Assembly (NCBI GenBank): GCA_028280915.1
Contig: JANQKX010000612.1
Coordinates: 1 to 5,834, forward strand
DNA: 5,834 nt
Direction of reading: 5' to 3'
Source of the DNA: Kiloniellaceae bacterium
GTDB taxonomy: Bacteria; Pseudomonadota; Alphaproteobacteria; Kiloniellales; Kiloniellaceae
The notes below the pieces were generated by a model. The model was given only the letters and a program-made list of their open reading frames with translations. It ran no database searches and was not told the DNA's origin. Made by a program: the position numbers and the translations under genes. Within the stretch, counting starts at the first letter, position 1. Each line of letters opens with the position of its first letter. This document shows, piece by piece, positions 1 to 5,582 of the stretch.

Positions 1-2
1 AG

Positions 3-491
3 TGGCACCAGGACTTTCTCTTCACGCCCCATTCCAACGACGACGTGATCACCGCCCTTCTAATGCTCGACGAGGTCACGGCGGAGAACGGCGCCCTTGA
101 GGTGGTGCCCGGCTCCCACCGGGGCGCGCTGCATGGCTTGTGGCACAACGGGCGCTTCACCGGCGCGGTGGCCGAAGATGTCACGGCCCGATGCCAAGCC
201 GAGGCGGTCCGCTGCACCGGTCCGGCCGGCGCGGTCTGCCTCATGCACACCCGTCTGCTGCACGGCTCGGCGCCCAACCACGCCGCGGCGCCGCGCACCC
301 TCTACATCTGCGTCTACTCGGCCGCCGACGCGGTCCCCCTCTCCCCCAACCCCATGCCCAACCGCTACGAAGGCCAAATCGTGCGCGGGCAAAAGCCCGG
401 CCGCATCCGCAGCATCGCCTACGACATGGACCTGCCCGAACTCCCCACCACCGCCTCCTTCTTCGACCAGCAGGCGACATCCGCCCGCTGA
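3..491 (+). CDS. PhyH-family Fe(II)/2-oxoglutarate dioxygenase, C-terminal part (5' end outside window)
   Basis: The reading frame is open from the left edge (first whole codon at 3) and gives 162 visible residues ending at TGA 489-491. The visible part begins WHQD, which is the HxD half of the 2-His-1-carboxylate iron site (His2 and Asp4 of the visible part). It continues with a segment ending VVPGSH, typical of PhyH proteins. The distal iron ligand is in LLHGSAPN (His87 visible), and an Arg eleven residues later (Arg98, in AAPRT) fits the 2-oxoglutarate-binding Arg. These enzymes hydroxylate small molecules using O2 and 2-oxoglutarate. The intact Asp of HxD argues for a hydroxylase rather than a PhyH-type halogenase, where that Asp is replaced. 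The substrate cannot be told. An internal ATG at 45 is not the start, because the HxD motif lies upstream of it. The true start and roughly the first 100 or more residues lie outside the window. Confidence 0.9.
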   Translation, partial: WHQDFLFTPHSNDDVITALLMLDEVTAENGALEVVPGSHRGALHGLWHNGRFTGAVAEDVTARCQAEAVRCTGPAGAVCLMHTRLLHGSAPNHAAAPRTLYICVYSAADAVPLSPNPMPNRYEGQIVRGQKPGRIRSIAYDMDLPELPTTASFFDQQATSAR

Positions 492-518
492 ATAGCCCCC
501 ACAATATAAAGAATAAGT

Positions 519-547
519 TTGACGGACGATTATCGTTTTAGGAGAAT
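519..547 (+). promoter_or_regulatory. Candidate sigma70-type promoter for the TPR-like gene
   Basis: TTGACG at 519-524 matches the -35 consensus at 5 of 6 bases. With a 17-bp spacer it is followed by GAGAAT at 542-547, 4 of 6 for a -10 box. The surrounding 492-545 stretch is AT-rich compared with the flanking genes, which fits a promoter region. It would give a leader of roughly 30 nt before the ATG at 583. The call rests on consensus matching by eye only; the -10 box is weak. Confidence 0.35.
526..536. promoter_or_regulatory. Perfect short palindrome ACGAT-T-ATCGT in the promoter spacer
   Basis: Two perfect 5-bp arms flank a single central T. The site lies exactly between the candidate -35 (519-524) and -10 (542-547) boxes, where a bound repressor would block polymerase. 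An operator role is inference; 5-bp arms can occur by chance. Confidence 0.3.
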
Positions 548-557
548 TGCGCCGGAG

Positions 558-570
558 TCGTGGACCACGA
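558..570. promoter_or_regulatory. Perfect palindrome TCGTGG-A-CCACGA before the TPR-like start codon
   Basis: Two perfect 6-bp arms around one central base end 12 bp before the ATG at 583. A one-base centre makes a protein-binding dyad more natural than a full hairpin, although in RNA a 5-bp stem with a GAC loop could form just ahead of the weak ribosome site GATGAG (569-574). It could therefore be an operator or a small translational control hairpin. No binding protein can be named. Confidence 0.35.
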
Positions 571-582
571 TGAGATAAAACC

Positions 583-2202
583 ATGGCGCGCCATTTTATT
601 CTGTCCCTGCTTTTCTTCTCGTTCCTCACCTGCGCCGTCAGCAGCCTATCCGCGCAAGCTTCAGAAAGCGCCCAAAGCCTGCTGGACGAGGCAACAGCGC
701 TGGCGCAACAAGCGGAAAACGTGGAAACCGACGCCGAACGCCTGCTGCTCTATGAAGAGGCGAAACGTCAGCTCAACCTGATCCTCCGAAGTTACCCGGA
801 AAGCCGCATCGCCACGCAAATCGTACTCGGCCTGCCCTTGGAAAGGGAGATCAAGAACGAAATTGAAAAATTGCGTGAAGAGAAAAAAACGTCGGGCACT
901 TTTGCGCCAGCAAAGGTGCCGTCACCTAACAAATTGGTGGCAATGGCTATTGAACTCATCACAGACGTAGAAAACGAAGGCGACGAAACGATGGCGTTAT
1001 CAGATATCGCGTCCGCACAGGCAGCCATGGGGAATTGGGCCGCTACGATCAACATAATGAACAACAAAGTATCGGAAGAAAATCTGGACGATGCCATAGC
1101 ATACTTCGTAAACTTGAAGAACTTAGATGGAGATTATGAATCAGCAGTTTTTCTACTTGATCAGATTGCAGGTGACCCAGAAGACAAAATAAACGGGTTT
1201 TTGTCTATAGCAGGAGAACAAGCCTCCAAAGGTCATGGGAAAGATGCATCGTCAACTTTTTCCCGTGCAATTGATCTTGCTCGCAAACTGCCCAGCGGTT
1301 CAACACGAGCAAATGAATTCGTTCAAATCGCGCTTGTCCAGTTCAATGCAAAAGACACTGTCAGCGCAAAAAACACCATTGAGCTGGCTAAAGAGGAATT
1401 AGAAAATTCTTCTTTTTCTGAATCGGAGCTTAAAGACTTACTATTTGATATGGCCAGCGTACAGGCCTCCTATATGGAACCACCTGCGGCCAAAAAAACG
1501 TTGGAACAAATTCTTCAATCGTTCAGCATCGAACAATTTACAGACGAAGACATAATCAATCTTGCGAGGGTTTATTCGAAACTCGGCGATTTTGAATCAG
1601 CTTTCGTACTTTTGGAGAAGGAAGCGGATCCTGCTAATCGAGAGGATATCCTAGAGGAAATAGCGATGGGGCATTCTGAGAACCATCAGTTCGAAAAGGC
1701 GTTGAGCCTCGCCGCTACGATCGAGAACAAGTATGGCGCATACAATGTCTATCGTTCAATTATCCAAGACCAACTGGATGCATCAATTCTCGATGATGTA
1801 TTTGCAATATCCGATCTAATTCAAGACCCATACTACAAAGATCAGGCATTGTGGCAGATTTCCGACAAGTACTTGGAAGAAGGACAATGGGAGTTGGCAA
1901 TTGAAACTGCCAACAGAATGTCGGATTCAGACTACCGACATTATATTCTTTGGGACGTCGCGGTTGAGCAAGCTCGAATCGGTCGCACGGTTGAAGCACA
2001 TTCAACTCTCCAGCAAGTGGACGACGCGGTTTATCAAGCCTACGCTCTAGCCGATTTCGCCGCATTTCATGCCAAAGCCGGAAACACAGTCGCCGCAATC
2101 CACACGATTGAAGCGGCCTATCAAATGTTGGAAGGCGTTGAAGATCCGTTTTTTCGGATTTCTTTACTCACCAAAATCGCTGAAGTGCTCTCGGTCAACT
2201 AA
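583..2202 (+). CDS. Secreted TPR-like repeat protein of unknown function
   Basis: The 539-residue product starts with a Sec signal peptide: Arg3, a hydrophobic core at 5-20, then SLSA/QA, with cleavage likely after Ala24 or Ala26. Cys17 is not in a proper lipobox (FLTC), so a soluble periplasmic or exported protein is more likely than a lipoprotein. Residues 28-101 are helical and acidic. Residues 102-117 form a Pro/Lys/Ser-rich linker. From about 118 to the end run about eleven degenerate helix-turn-helix units of 28-35 residues with the TPR-like pattern of small residues at helix crossings, for example GNWAATI at 150, GDFESAF at 335, GQWELAI at 434 and GNTVAAI at 500. Such arrays are protein-binding scaffolds; no catalytic motif is visible. 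The ATG at 583 is preceded by a weak GATGAG and is supported by the signal peptide. The EF-hand gene follows after 28 bp with no terminator, suggesting an operon. The codons from about position 880 on are much more AT-rich than in the neighbouring genes. The partner is unknown. Confidence 0.82.
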   Translation: MARHFILSLLFFSFLTCAVSSLSAQASESAQSLLDEATALAQQAENVETDAERLLLYEEAKRQLNLILRSYPESRIATQIVLGLPLEREIKNEIEKLREEKKTSGTFAPAKVPSPNKLVAMAIELITDVENEGDETMALSDIASAQAAMGNWAATINIMNNKVSEENLDDAIAYFVNLKNLDGDYESAVFLLDQIAGDPEDKINGFLSIAGEQASKGHGKDASSTFSRAIDLARKLPSGSTRANEFVQIALVQFNAKDTVSAKNTIELAKEELENSSFSESELKDLLFDMASVQASYMEPPAAKKTLEQILQSFSIEQFTDEDIINLARVYSKLGDFESAFVLLEKEADPANREDILEEIAMGHSENHQFEKALSLAATIENKYGAYNVYRSIIQDQLDASILDDVFAISDLIQDPYYKDQALWQISDKYLEEGQWELAIETANRMSDSDYRHYILWDVAVEQARIGRTVEAHSTLQQVDDAVYQAYALADFAAFHAKAGNTVAAIHTIEAAYQMLEGVEDPFFRISLLTKIAEVLSVN

Positions 2203-2230
2203 ACGCGCTATCACCGCTTCGGACAAAAAC

Positions 2231-3118
2231 ATGTGTAAATTTTTGAGCAAAAGATTTCGACACGAACTCGTGTACCGCAAGCTGGTCAGAGCAACTTGCA
2301 CCCTGCTCCTCGCCTGCGCCACCCTCCTCTTCGCCGGTGGCGCCGGCGCTCAGGTGCCCGAGGCTTATACCGGGATCTGGACCGAGGGTGATTGCCGGAC
2401 CTCCGAGCGGTTTCGCCTGATGAGCCAAATTGGGATCTTGGATGTGATTCCCGTCGACCATGATCCCAAGATACAGATCCTGCGCATTGAAGACGCCTTA
2501 GCGACGCAAGGGTCGTTGCAGGTGACGTTGTCCAAAGGGGGCGCCCTGGTTTTGCTGGATCAGACCTTTACCCTTGAGGACGGGCTGTTGGACGGGGTGT
2601 TTCAAAAATGCCCCGCCTTGCCGGACGCATTCGCCCTTCGGCTGAGCGCCGCGGCGGCCCTTTTTCTGGCGGCTGGCCGGGCCTTTGCCGCCTGTGAAAA
2701 CGCCGATGCCATGCTGTGTGTGGAAACCGCCGTCGCCATGCTGGACGTGACGGCCGACGGACAGCTCTCCCCGGCGGAGATTGGCCGCGGACTGAGCGTG
2801 CAGAGCTTTTTCGATGCCTACGCAGCCGAAAAAAAGATGATTGCCTCCCTAAACGAGGTCGGGAGTGCGGCAAAACCGGGCGAGACACTCTCCATTTTTG
2901 TCGCCCAGGACATGGTGCAGCGGGCCGACTATGATGGCAACGGCAGCCTCTCCCTGGATGAAATTCTGCTAGATCAGGGCAGCGCCGAAGCCACAGCGCA
3001 GATGCTGCGTAGCTTACTGAGTGGCGAGTACTTTGCGGTTTGGTTCGATGGCCCATCCTACATGGAACTCTTGAAGGAAATCTTCAAAGAGTTCGATGGA
3101 TGGCTCAAGGGCCAATAG
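2231..3118 (+). CDS. Secreted EF-hand calcium-binding protein with an extra N-terminal domain
   Basis: The 295-residue product has a long basic N-terminus and hydrophobic core at 21-37 ending GAGA/QV, so signal peptidase cleavage after Ala40 is likely. Residues 41-130 form a small, mainly beta-like domain with Cys55 and Cys127 as a possible disulfide; I do not recognise its family. Residues 135-154 are strongly hydrophobic, ending AFAAC, and resemble a second signal peptide or membrane segment. Two EF-hand loops follow. Loop 1 is D172-x-T174-x-D176-G-Q-L-S180-x-x-E183. Loop 2 is D233-x-D235-x-N237-G-S-L-S241-x-x-E244, which is fully canonical. Ca2+ binding is therefore well supported; the cellular role is not. 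The frame is open upstream to 2069, but that would overlap the previous gene by over 130 bp and bury the signal peptide, so ATG 2231 is preferred (weak GGA at 2221). GTG at 2270 is an alternative that also keeps the signal peptide. The gene is convergent with the HAD gene, with 4 bp between the stop codons. Confidence 0.85.
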   Translation: MCKFLSKRFRHELVYRKLVRATCTLLLACATLLFAGGAGAQVPEAYTGIWTEGDCRTSERFRLMSQIGILDVIPVDHDPKIQILRIEDALATQGSLQVTLSKGGALVLLDQTFTLEDGLLDGVFQKCPALPDAFALRLSAAAALFLAAGRAFAACENADAMLCVETAVAMLDVTADGQLSPAEIGRGLSVQSFFDAYAAEKKMIASLNEVGSAAKPGETLSIFVAQDMVQRADYDGNGSLSLDEILLDQGSAEATAQMLRSLLSGEYFAVWFDGPSYMELLKEIFKEFDGWLKGQ

Positions 3119-3122
3119 CCCC

Positions 3123-3851
3123 TCACAATCCCAGGTCCGCCAGGGCGGCGGCCAGGGCGGCGGGGGTGGCGGTTTGGTAGGCCTTGAGGCCGAAGGCGCG
3201 GGCGCTGATCACGTTTTCTTCCAGGTCGTCGAAAAAGGCCACCTCCGCCGGAGCCAAGGGCTGGTTCAGGCGGCGGCCCATAGCATCCACCACGTGGGCG
3301 AAAGCGGCCGGGTCGGGTTTGCGCAGGCCAATGGTGGAAGACGCATAGACTTCCTCGAAGCAGGATAACATGTCCCGGAATTGCTCTGACCAGGCGGCCA
3401 CGTGGGCCTTGTTGGTGTTGGAAAAGGCAAAAAGCGGTATGCGCCCGGCCAGACGGGCCAGAGTGGCCTCGATGTCCGGCATGGGCCCGACCAGCACGTC
3501 GTTCCAACCCTTGAGCATGTGATGGTCCGCCACTTCCAGCCCCAAGCGCGCCCGTAGATGGTCGAAGTACGCGGTGCTGGAGACCGCGCCCAGCTCGTGG
3601 GCCTCATACATTGGATCGACGGGCATTGGATCGACGGGCATAGGGTCGCGGGACATAGAATCAACGGTCATGTGATCGGCCTGCCAGGCCGCCTTCAAGG
3701 CCTGCCATGGCACCGCTTGTTCCTCGCCGTGGGCGGCGGCCCAGGTGGCGAAGGCCCGCTCGAAATCCACCTCGATGATCACCTGGCCCAGATCGAACAG
3801 GAGCGCCGCCGCTCCGGGCTTGTTTTTTCCTTTAGCCGCGTCTCCTGGCAT
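3123..3851 (-). CDS. HAD-superfamily hydrolase, YihX-like (alpha-D-glucose-1-phosphatase-type subgroup)
   Basis: The 242-residue product carries the four HAD motifs. Motif I is FDLGQV, with nucleophile Asp20. Motif II is SNTN, with Ser144. Motif III is RKPD, with Lys178. Motif IV is FFDD, with Asp208 and Asp209. Motif I has Gly where most HAD phosphatases have a second Asp (DxD). The same DLGxV form occurs in E. coli YihX, which removes phosphate from alpha-D-glucose 1-phosphate, and the SNTN, RKP and FFDD segments also resemble YihX as I recall it. A sugar-phosphate or other small phosphate ester is the likely substrate, but specificity cannot be assigned. Residues 59-83 of the helical cap are a five-unit tandem repeat absent from YihX, which makes this protein longer than the roughly 200-residue relative. 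The ATG at 3849-3851 has a good ribosome site, AGGGGA (3857-3862, minus strand), 5 nt away. It is the last gene of the chaA-VOC-HAD unit, 25 bp after the VOC stop. Confidence 0.85.
   Translation of the reverse strand: MPGDAAKGKNKPGAAALLFDLGQVIIEVDFERAFATWAAAHGEEQAVPWQALKAAWQADHMTVDSMSRDPMPVDPMPVDPMYEAHELGAVSSTAYFDHLRARLGLEVADHHMLKGWNDVLVGPMPDIEATLARLAGRIPLFAFSNTNKAHVAAWSEQFRDMLSCFEEVYASSTIGLRKPDPAAFAHVVDAMGRRLNQPLAPAEVAFFDDLEENVISARAFGLKAYQTATPAALAAALADLGL
3603..3677 (-). repeat. 15-bp in-frame tandem repeat, 5 units, inside the HAD gene
   Basis: Read on the minus strand the units encode DHMTV, DSMSR, DPMPV, DPMPV and DPMYE. Units 3 and 4 differ at only two of 15 bases (GACCCTATGCCCGTC and GATCCAATGCCCGTC), while units 1 and 2 are older and diverged. 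Every unit keeps Asp at position 1 and Met at position 3. On the plus strand the cleanest copies are CATTGGATCGACGGG at 3609-3623 and 3624-3638. Because the unit is a multiple of three, copy-number change would not break the frame. Confidence 0.9.
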
Positions 3852-3876
3852 CCCTGTCCCCTAGCCCCCGATCCCT

Positions 3877-4266
3877 CTAGCCGGCCTTGATGGCCTCGCC
3901 GAAGAAGATCAAAAAGCCGTCCGGGTCGATGACGTGGAATTCCCGCTGGCCGTAGTCCTGGTTGAAGGGCGCGCGCACCCGGCCCGGCGGCAGGGGGTCC
4001 AAGGCCGGCTTCAGTTCGGCATAAAGGTCGTCCAGGCCGGCCACGTCCACATAGCAGGAGAGCTGCCCCGTGTGATCGCTCGGCTTTTCCCCTTCCCCCG
4101 CCCCGTCCTGAAGCAGGCGAAAGGCCACCGGCCCCCAGGTCATGTAGGCGTAGACGCCGTCCATGAGCAGGCCCACGGAAAAGCCCAGGACACGGGTGTA
4201 AAAGTCCAATGAAACGTTCAGGTCCTTGACCCAAATCATGGGGGTGACTTGCTTGAGTGCCGCCAT
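3877..4266 (-). CDS. VOC (glyoxalase/bleomycin-resistance fold) protein lacking the glyoxalase I metal ligands
   Basis: The 129-residue product is a single full-length VOC unit made of two beta-alpha-beta-beta-beta modules. The first begins with MIWVKDLNVSLDFYTRVLGF at 10-29. The second begins with YVDVAGLDDLYAEL at 72-85 and ends in IDPDGFLIFFGE at 113-124. Aligned by eye with E. coli glyoxalase I from memory, the four metal-ligand positions carry Thr8, Arg50, Gln68 and Phe121. A glyoxalase I activity is therefore unlikely. Glu124 alone is not enough to define a metal site. It may be a ligand-binding or resistance-type VOC protein; the substrate is unknown. The start ATG at 4264-4266 has the ribosome site AAGGGA at 4274-4279 on the minus strand, which overlaps the TAA stop of the antiporter gene, so translational coupling is likely. 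The HAD gene follows after 25 bp. Confidence 0.85.
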   Translation of the reverse strand: MAALKQVTPMIWVKDLNVSLDFYTRVLGFSVGLLMDGVYAYMTWGPVAFRLLQDGAGEGEKPSDHTGQLSCYVDVAGLDDLYAELKPALDPLPPGRVRAPFNQDYGQREFHVIDPDGFLIFFGEAIKAG

Positions 4267-4273
4267 TTGTTTG

Positions 4274-4280
4274 TCCCTTA
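4274..4280 (-). promoter_or_regulatory. Ribosome site of the VOC gene overlapping the antiporter stop codon
   Basis: On the minus strand the sequence TAAGGGA contains both the TAA stop of the antiporter (4278-4280) and the Shine-Dalgarno core AAGGGA (4274-4279) of the VOC gene, about 7 nt before its ATG. Ribosomes ending on the antiporter gene would be positioned to start the next one, which supports a single operon. Confidence 0.6.
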
Positions 4281-5456
4281 CGGATTAAAGATCAAAACCA
4301 GGTAGACCAGAAAGATCACCATGTGCACGGCGCCTTGCAGAACGTTGGTGCGCAGGCCCGAAAAGGTCAGCATGCTGGTGACCAAGGTCAAGACCAAGAG
4401 CACCATGTCGGCGTGCCCCAGGCCCAGCTCCACGTGCAGGCCGGCCAGCAGGCCGATGGTCAGCGCCGCCGGCACGGTCAGGCCGATGGTGGCCAGGGCC
4501 GAGCCCAGGCAGATGTTCACGGAACGCTGCAGGCGGTTGTCCAGCGCGGACTTGAAGGCGGCTAAACCCTCGGGCGTCAGCACCAGGATCGCCACCAGCA
4601 CGCCCCCCAGGGCCGCCGGGGCGCCGAACTGCACCGCGCCATGGTCGATCAAAACGGCCAGTTTCTTGGACAGCAGGACGATGGGCAGCATGGTCAGGAC
4701 CAAAAGCAGCCCGTGGAACGGCACGGAGCGGGGCACCAGATTGCCGTGATCGTCGTGGGTCTGGAAATCGTCCCGGCTCAAGTCCGCTTTCCTGACCTTC
4801 ATCTGGCCGGCGCGGGGCTGCATGAAAAAGGTGCTGTGCCGCCGGGTCTGGATGGCCAGAAAAATCACGTAGAGAAACACGGTCATGGCGCCGAACATGA
4901 TCGCCTGCACCGCGGTCAAGGAGCCGTCTTCCGTGGACAGGGTAAAGCGCGGCAGGATCAAGGACATGCCGGCAAGAGGGATCAACACCGCCAAGTAAGC
5001 CCGGGCACCGGCCATGTTGAAGTTCTGCTCCCCATGGCGCCAGCCGCCCAGGATGAGAGAAAGGCCCACCATGCCGTTCAAGACGATCATGATCACCGCC
5101 ATCATGGTATCCCGCGCCAGAGTGGGATTGGATTCGCCGGTGATCATGATGGCGCCGATCAAGGCCACCTCGATGGAGATCACCGCCAGGGTGAGGATCA
5201 AGGTGCCATAGGGCTCGCCCAAGAGGATGGCCAGGCAATCGGCATGACGGACCACCCCGAAGGCGCACCACAGCATGGCGGCGAAAATCCAAATGAAATA
5301 GCCGCCCACCAAGAGTCCGTTGCTCAAATCGGCAAGCCAGGCGTCGCCGAACAGCAAAAACGCCACCGTGGTGACGGCGCCGAACAAAAGCCCCAACTCT
5401 TGACGCAGGAGAGAGATCAACGGGTCCCCCGGTAGGATGATCAGGACACGCCTCAA
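4278..5456 (-). CDS. chaA: ChaA-type calcium/proton (cation/H+) antiporter
   Basis: The 392-residue product is an integral membrane protein with about eleven hydrophobic segments, close to the 366 residues of E. coli ChaA. It has the CaCA-superfamily repeats. The first is VVRHADCLAILLGEPYGTL then VISIEVALIGAIM, with the ion-binding Glu96. The second is LTPEGLAAFKSALDNRLQRS at 293-312, with Glu296, continuing into ALATIGLTVPA. Between the halves a charged loop at about 204-247, including SRDDFQTHDDHG, corresponds to the acidic loop of ChaA. It should export Ca2+ (and possibly Na+ or K+) from the cytoplasm in exchange for protons. The listed start is a TTG at 5456 with GGGGA 9 nt upstream. A second in-frame TTG at 5420 has GGGGGA only 6 nt upstream and would remove 12 residues; it may be the real start. 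No in-frame ATG lies upstream before the stop near 5546. It is the first gene of a three-gene unit, divergent from the GFA-like gene. Confidence 0.92.
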   Translation of the reverse strand: MRRVLIILPGDPLISLLRQELGLLFGAVTTVAFLLFGDAWLADLSNGLLVGGYFIWIFAAMLWCAFGVVRHADCLAILLGEPYGTLILTLAVISIEVALIGAIMITGESNPTLARDTMMAVIMIVLNGMVGLSLILGGWRHGEQNFNMAGARAYLAVLIPLAGMSLILPRFTLSTEDGSLTAVQAIMFGAMTVFLYVIFLAIQTRRHSTFFMQPRAGQMKVRKADLSRDDFQTHDDHGNLVPRSVPFHGLLLVLTMLPIVLLSKKLAVLIDHGAVQFGAPAALGGVLVAILVLTPEGLAAFKSALDNRLQRSVNICLGSALATIGLTVPAALTIGLLAGLHVELGLGHADMVLLVLTLVTSMLTFSGLRTNVLQGAVHMVIFLVYLVLIFNP

Positions 5457-5492
5457 GGTGGCGCGTCCCCATCGGGATTTTCGAGAAATCAG

Positions 5493-5521
5493 ATCTATTC
5501 GGAACGCGGGCCGCGCGTCAA
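5493..5521 (-). promoter_or_regulatory. Candidate promoter for the chaA-VOC-HAD unit
   Basis: On the minus strand TTGACG (plus-strand 5516-5521) matches the -35 consensus at 5 of 6 bases. After a 17-bp spacer comes ATAGAT (5493-5498), a poor -10 match, although shifting the spacer by a base gives 3 of 6 matches. The position, 37 bp before the TTG start at 5456, is right for the first gene of the unit. The -35 is convincing and the -10 is not. Confidence 0.3.
5504..5518. promoter_or_regulatory. Inverted repeat ACGCG-GGCCG-CGCGT in the chaA/GFA intergenic region
   Basis: Perfect 5-bp arms are separated by 5 bp. The site overlaps the -35 element and spacer of the candidate antiporter promoter, a typical operator position, in the 126-bp gap between two divergent genes. 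It is GC-only apart from the outer A and T, so chance in GC-rich DNA is a real alternative. Confidence 0.25.
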
Positions 5522-5582
5522 GCCTTGAGCACCGACGGTGATTTGGTCAAACTTCCGACAGCAAGCAGCGCGGAGAGGCCTC

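Noticed and set aside
60..629. A 189-codon minus-strand frame over the PhyH gene and the following gap
   Set aside because: It is opposite a gene with an intact iron-binding motif set, has low-complexity Gly/Arg composition, and spans the promoter region.
625..645. Cys17 of the TPR-like protein as a lipoprotein attachment site
   Set aside because: The residues before it (FLT) do not fit the lipobox, and a normal signal peptidase site follows at residues 21-26.
2069..2230. An upstream extension of the EF-hand gene to an ATG at 2069
   Set aside because: It would overlap the TPR-like gene by more than 130 bp and place 54 basic residues ahead of a good signal peptide.
3109..3121. GGGC-CAATA-GCCC as a bidirectional terminator between the convergent genes
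   Set aside because: The stem is only 4 bp and there is no T tract on either strand.
3603..3683. The 15-bp repeats as a CRISPR-like or regulatory iteron array
   Set aside because: The units are directly adjacent with no spacers, lie in frame within an intact gene, and keep a coding pattern.
4641..5435. A 264-codon plus-strand frame antisense to the antiporter
   Set aside because: Composition is dominated by His, Gln, Gly and Asp, as expected opposite a hydrophobic GC-rich gene; no motif or ribosome site was seen.
4285..5472. A 395-codon minus-strand frame with an ATG start, overlapping the antiporter in another frame
   Set aside because: Its product is rich in Arg, His, Gly and Pro without membrane segments or motifs, while the overlapping frame is a clear ChaA homologue. 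It is a by-product of GC-rich codons.
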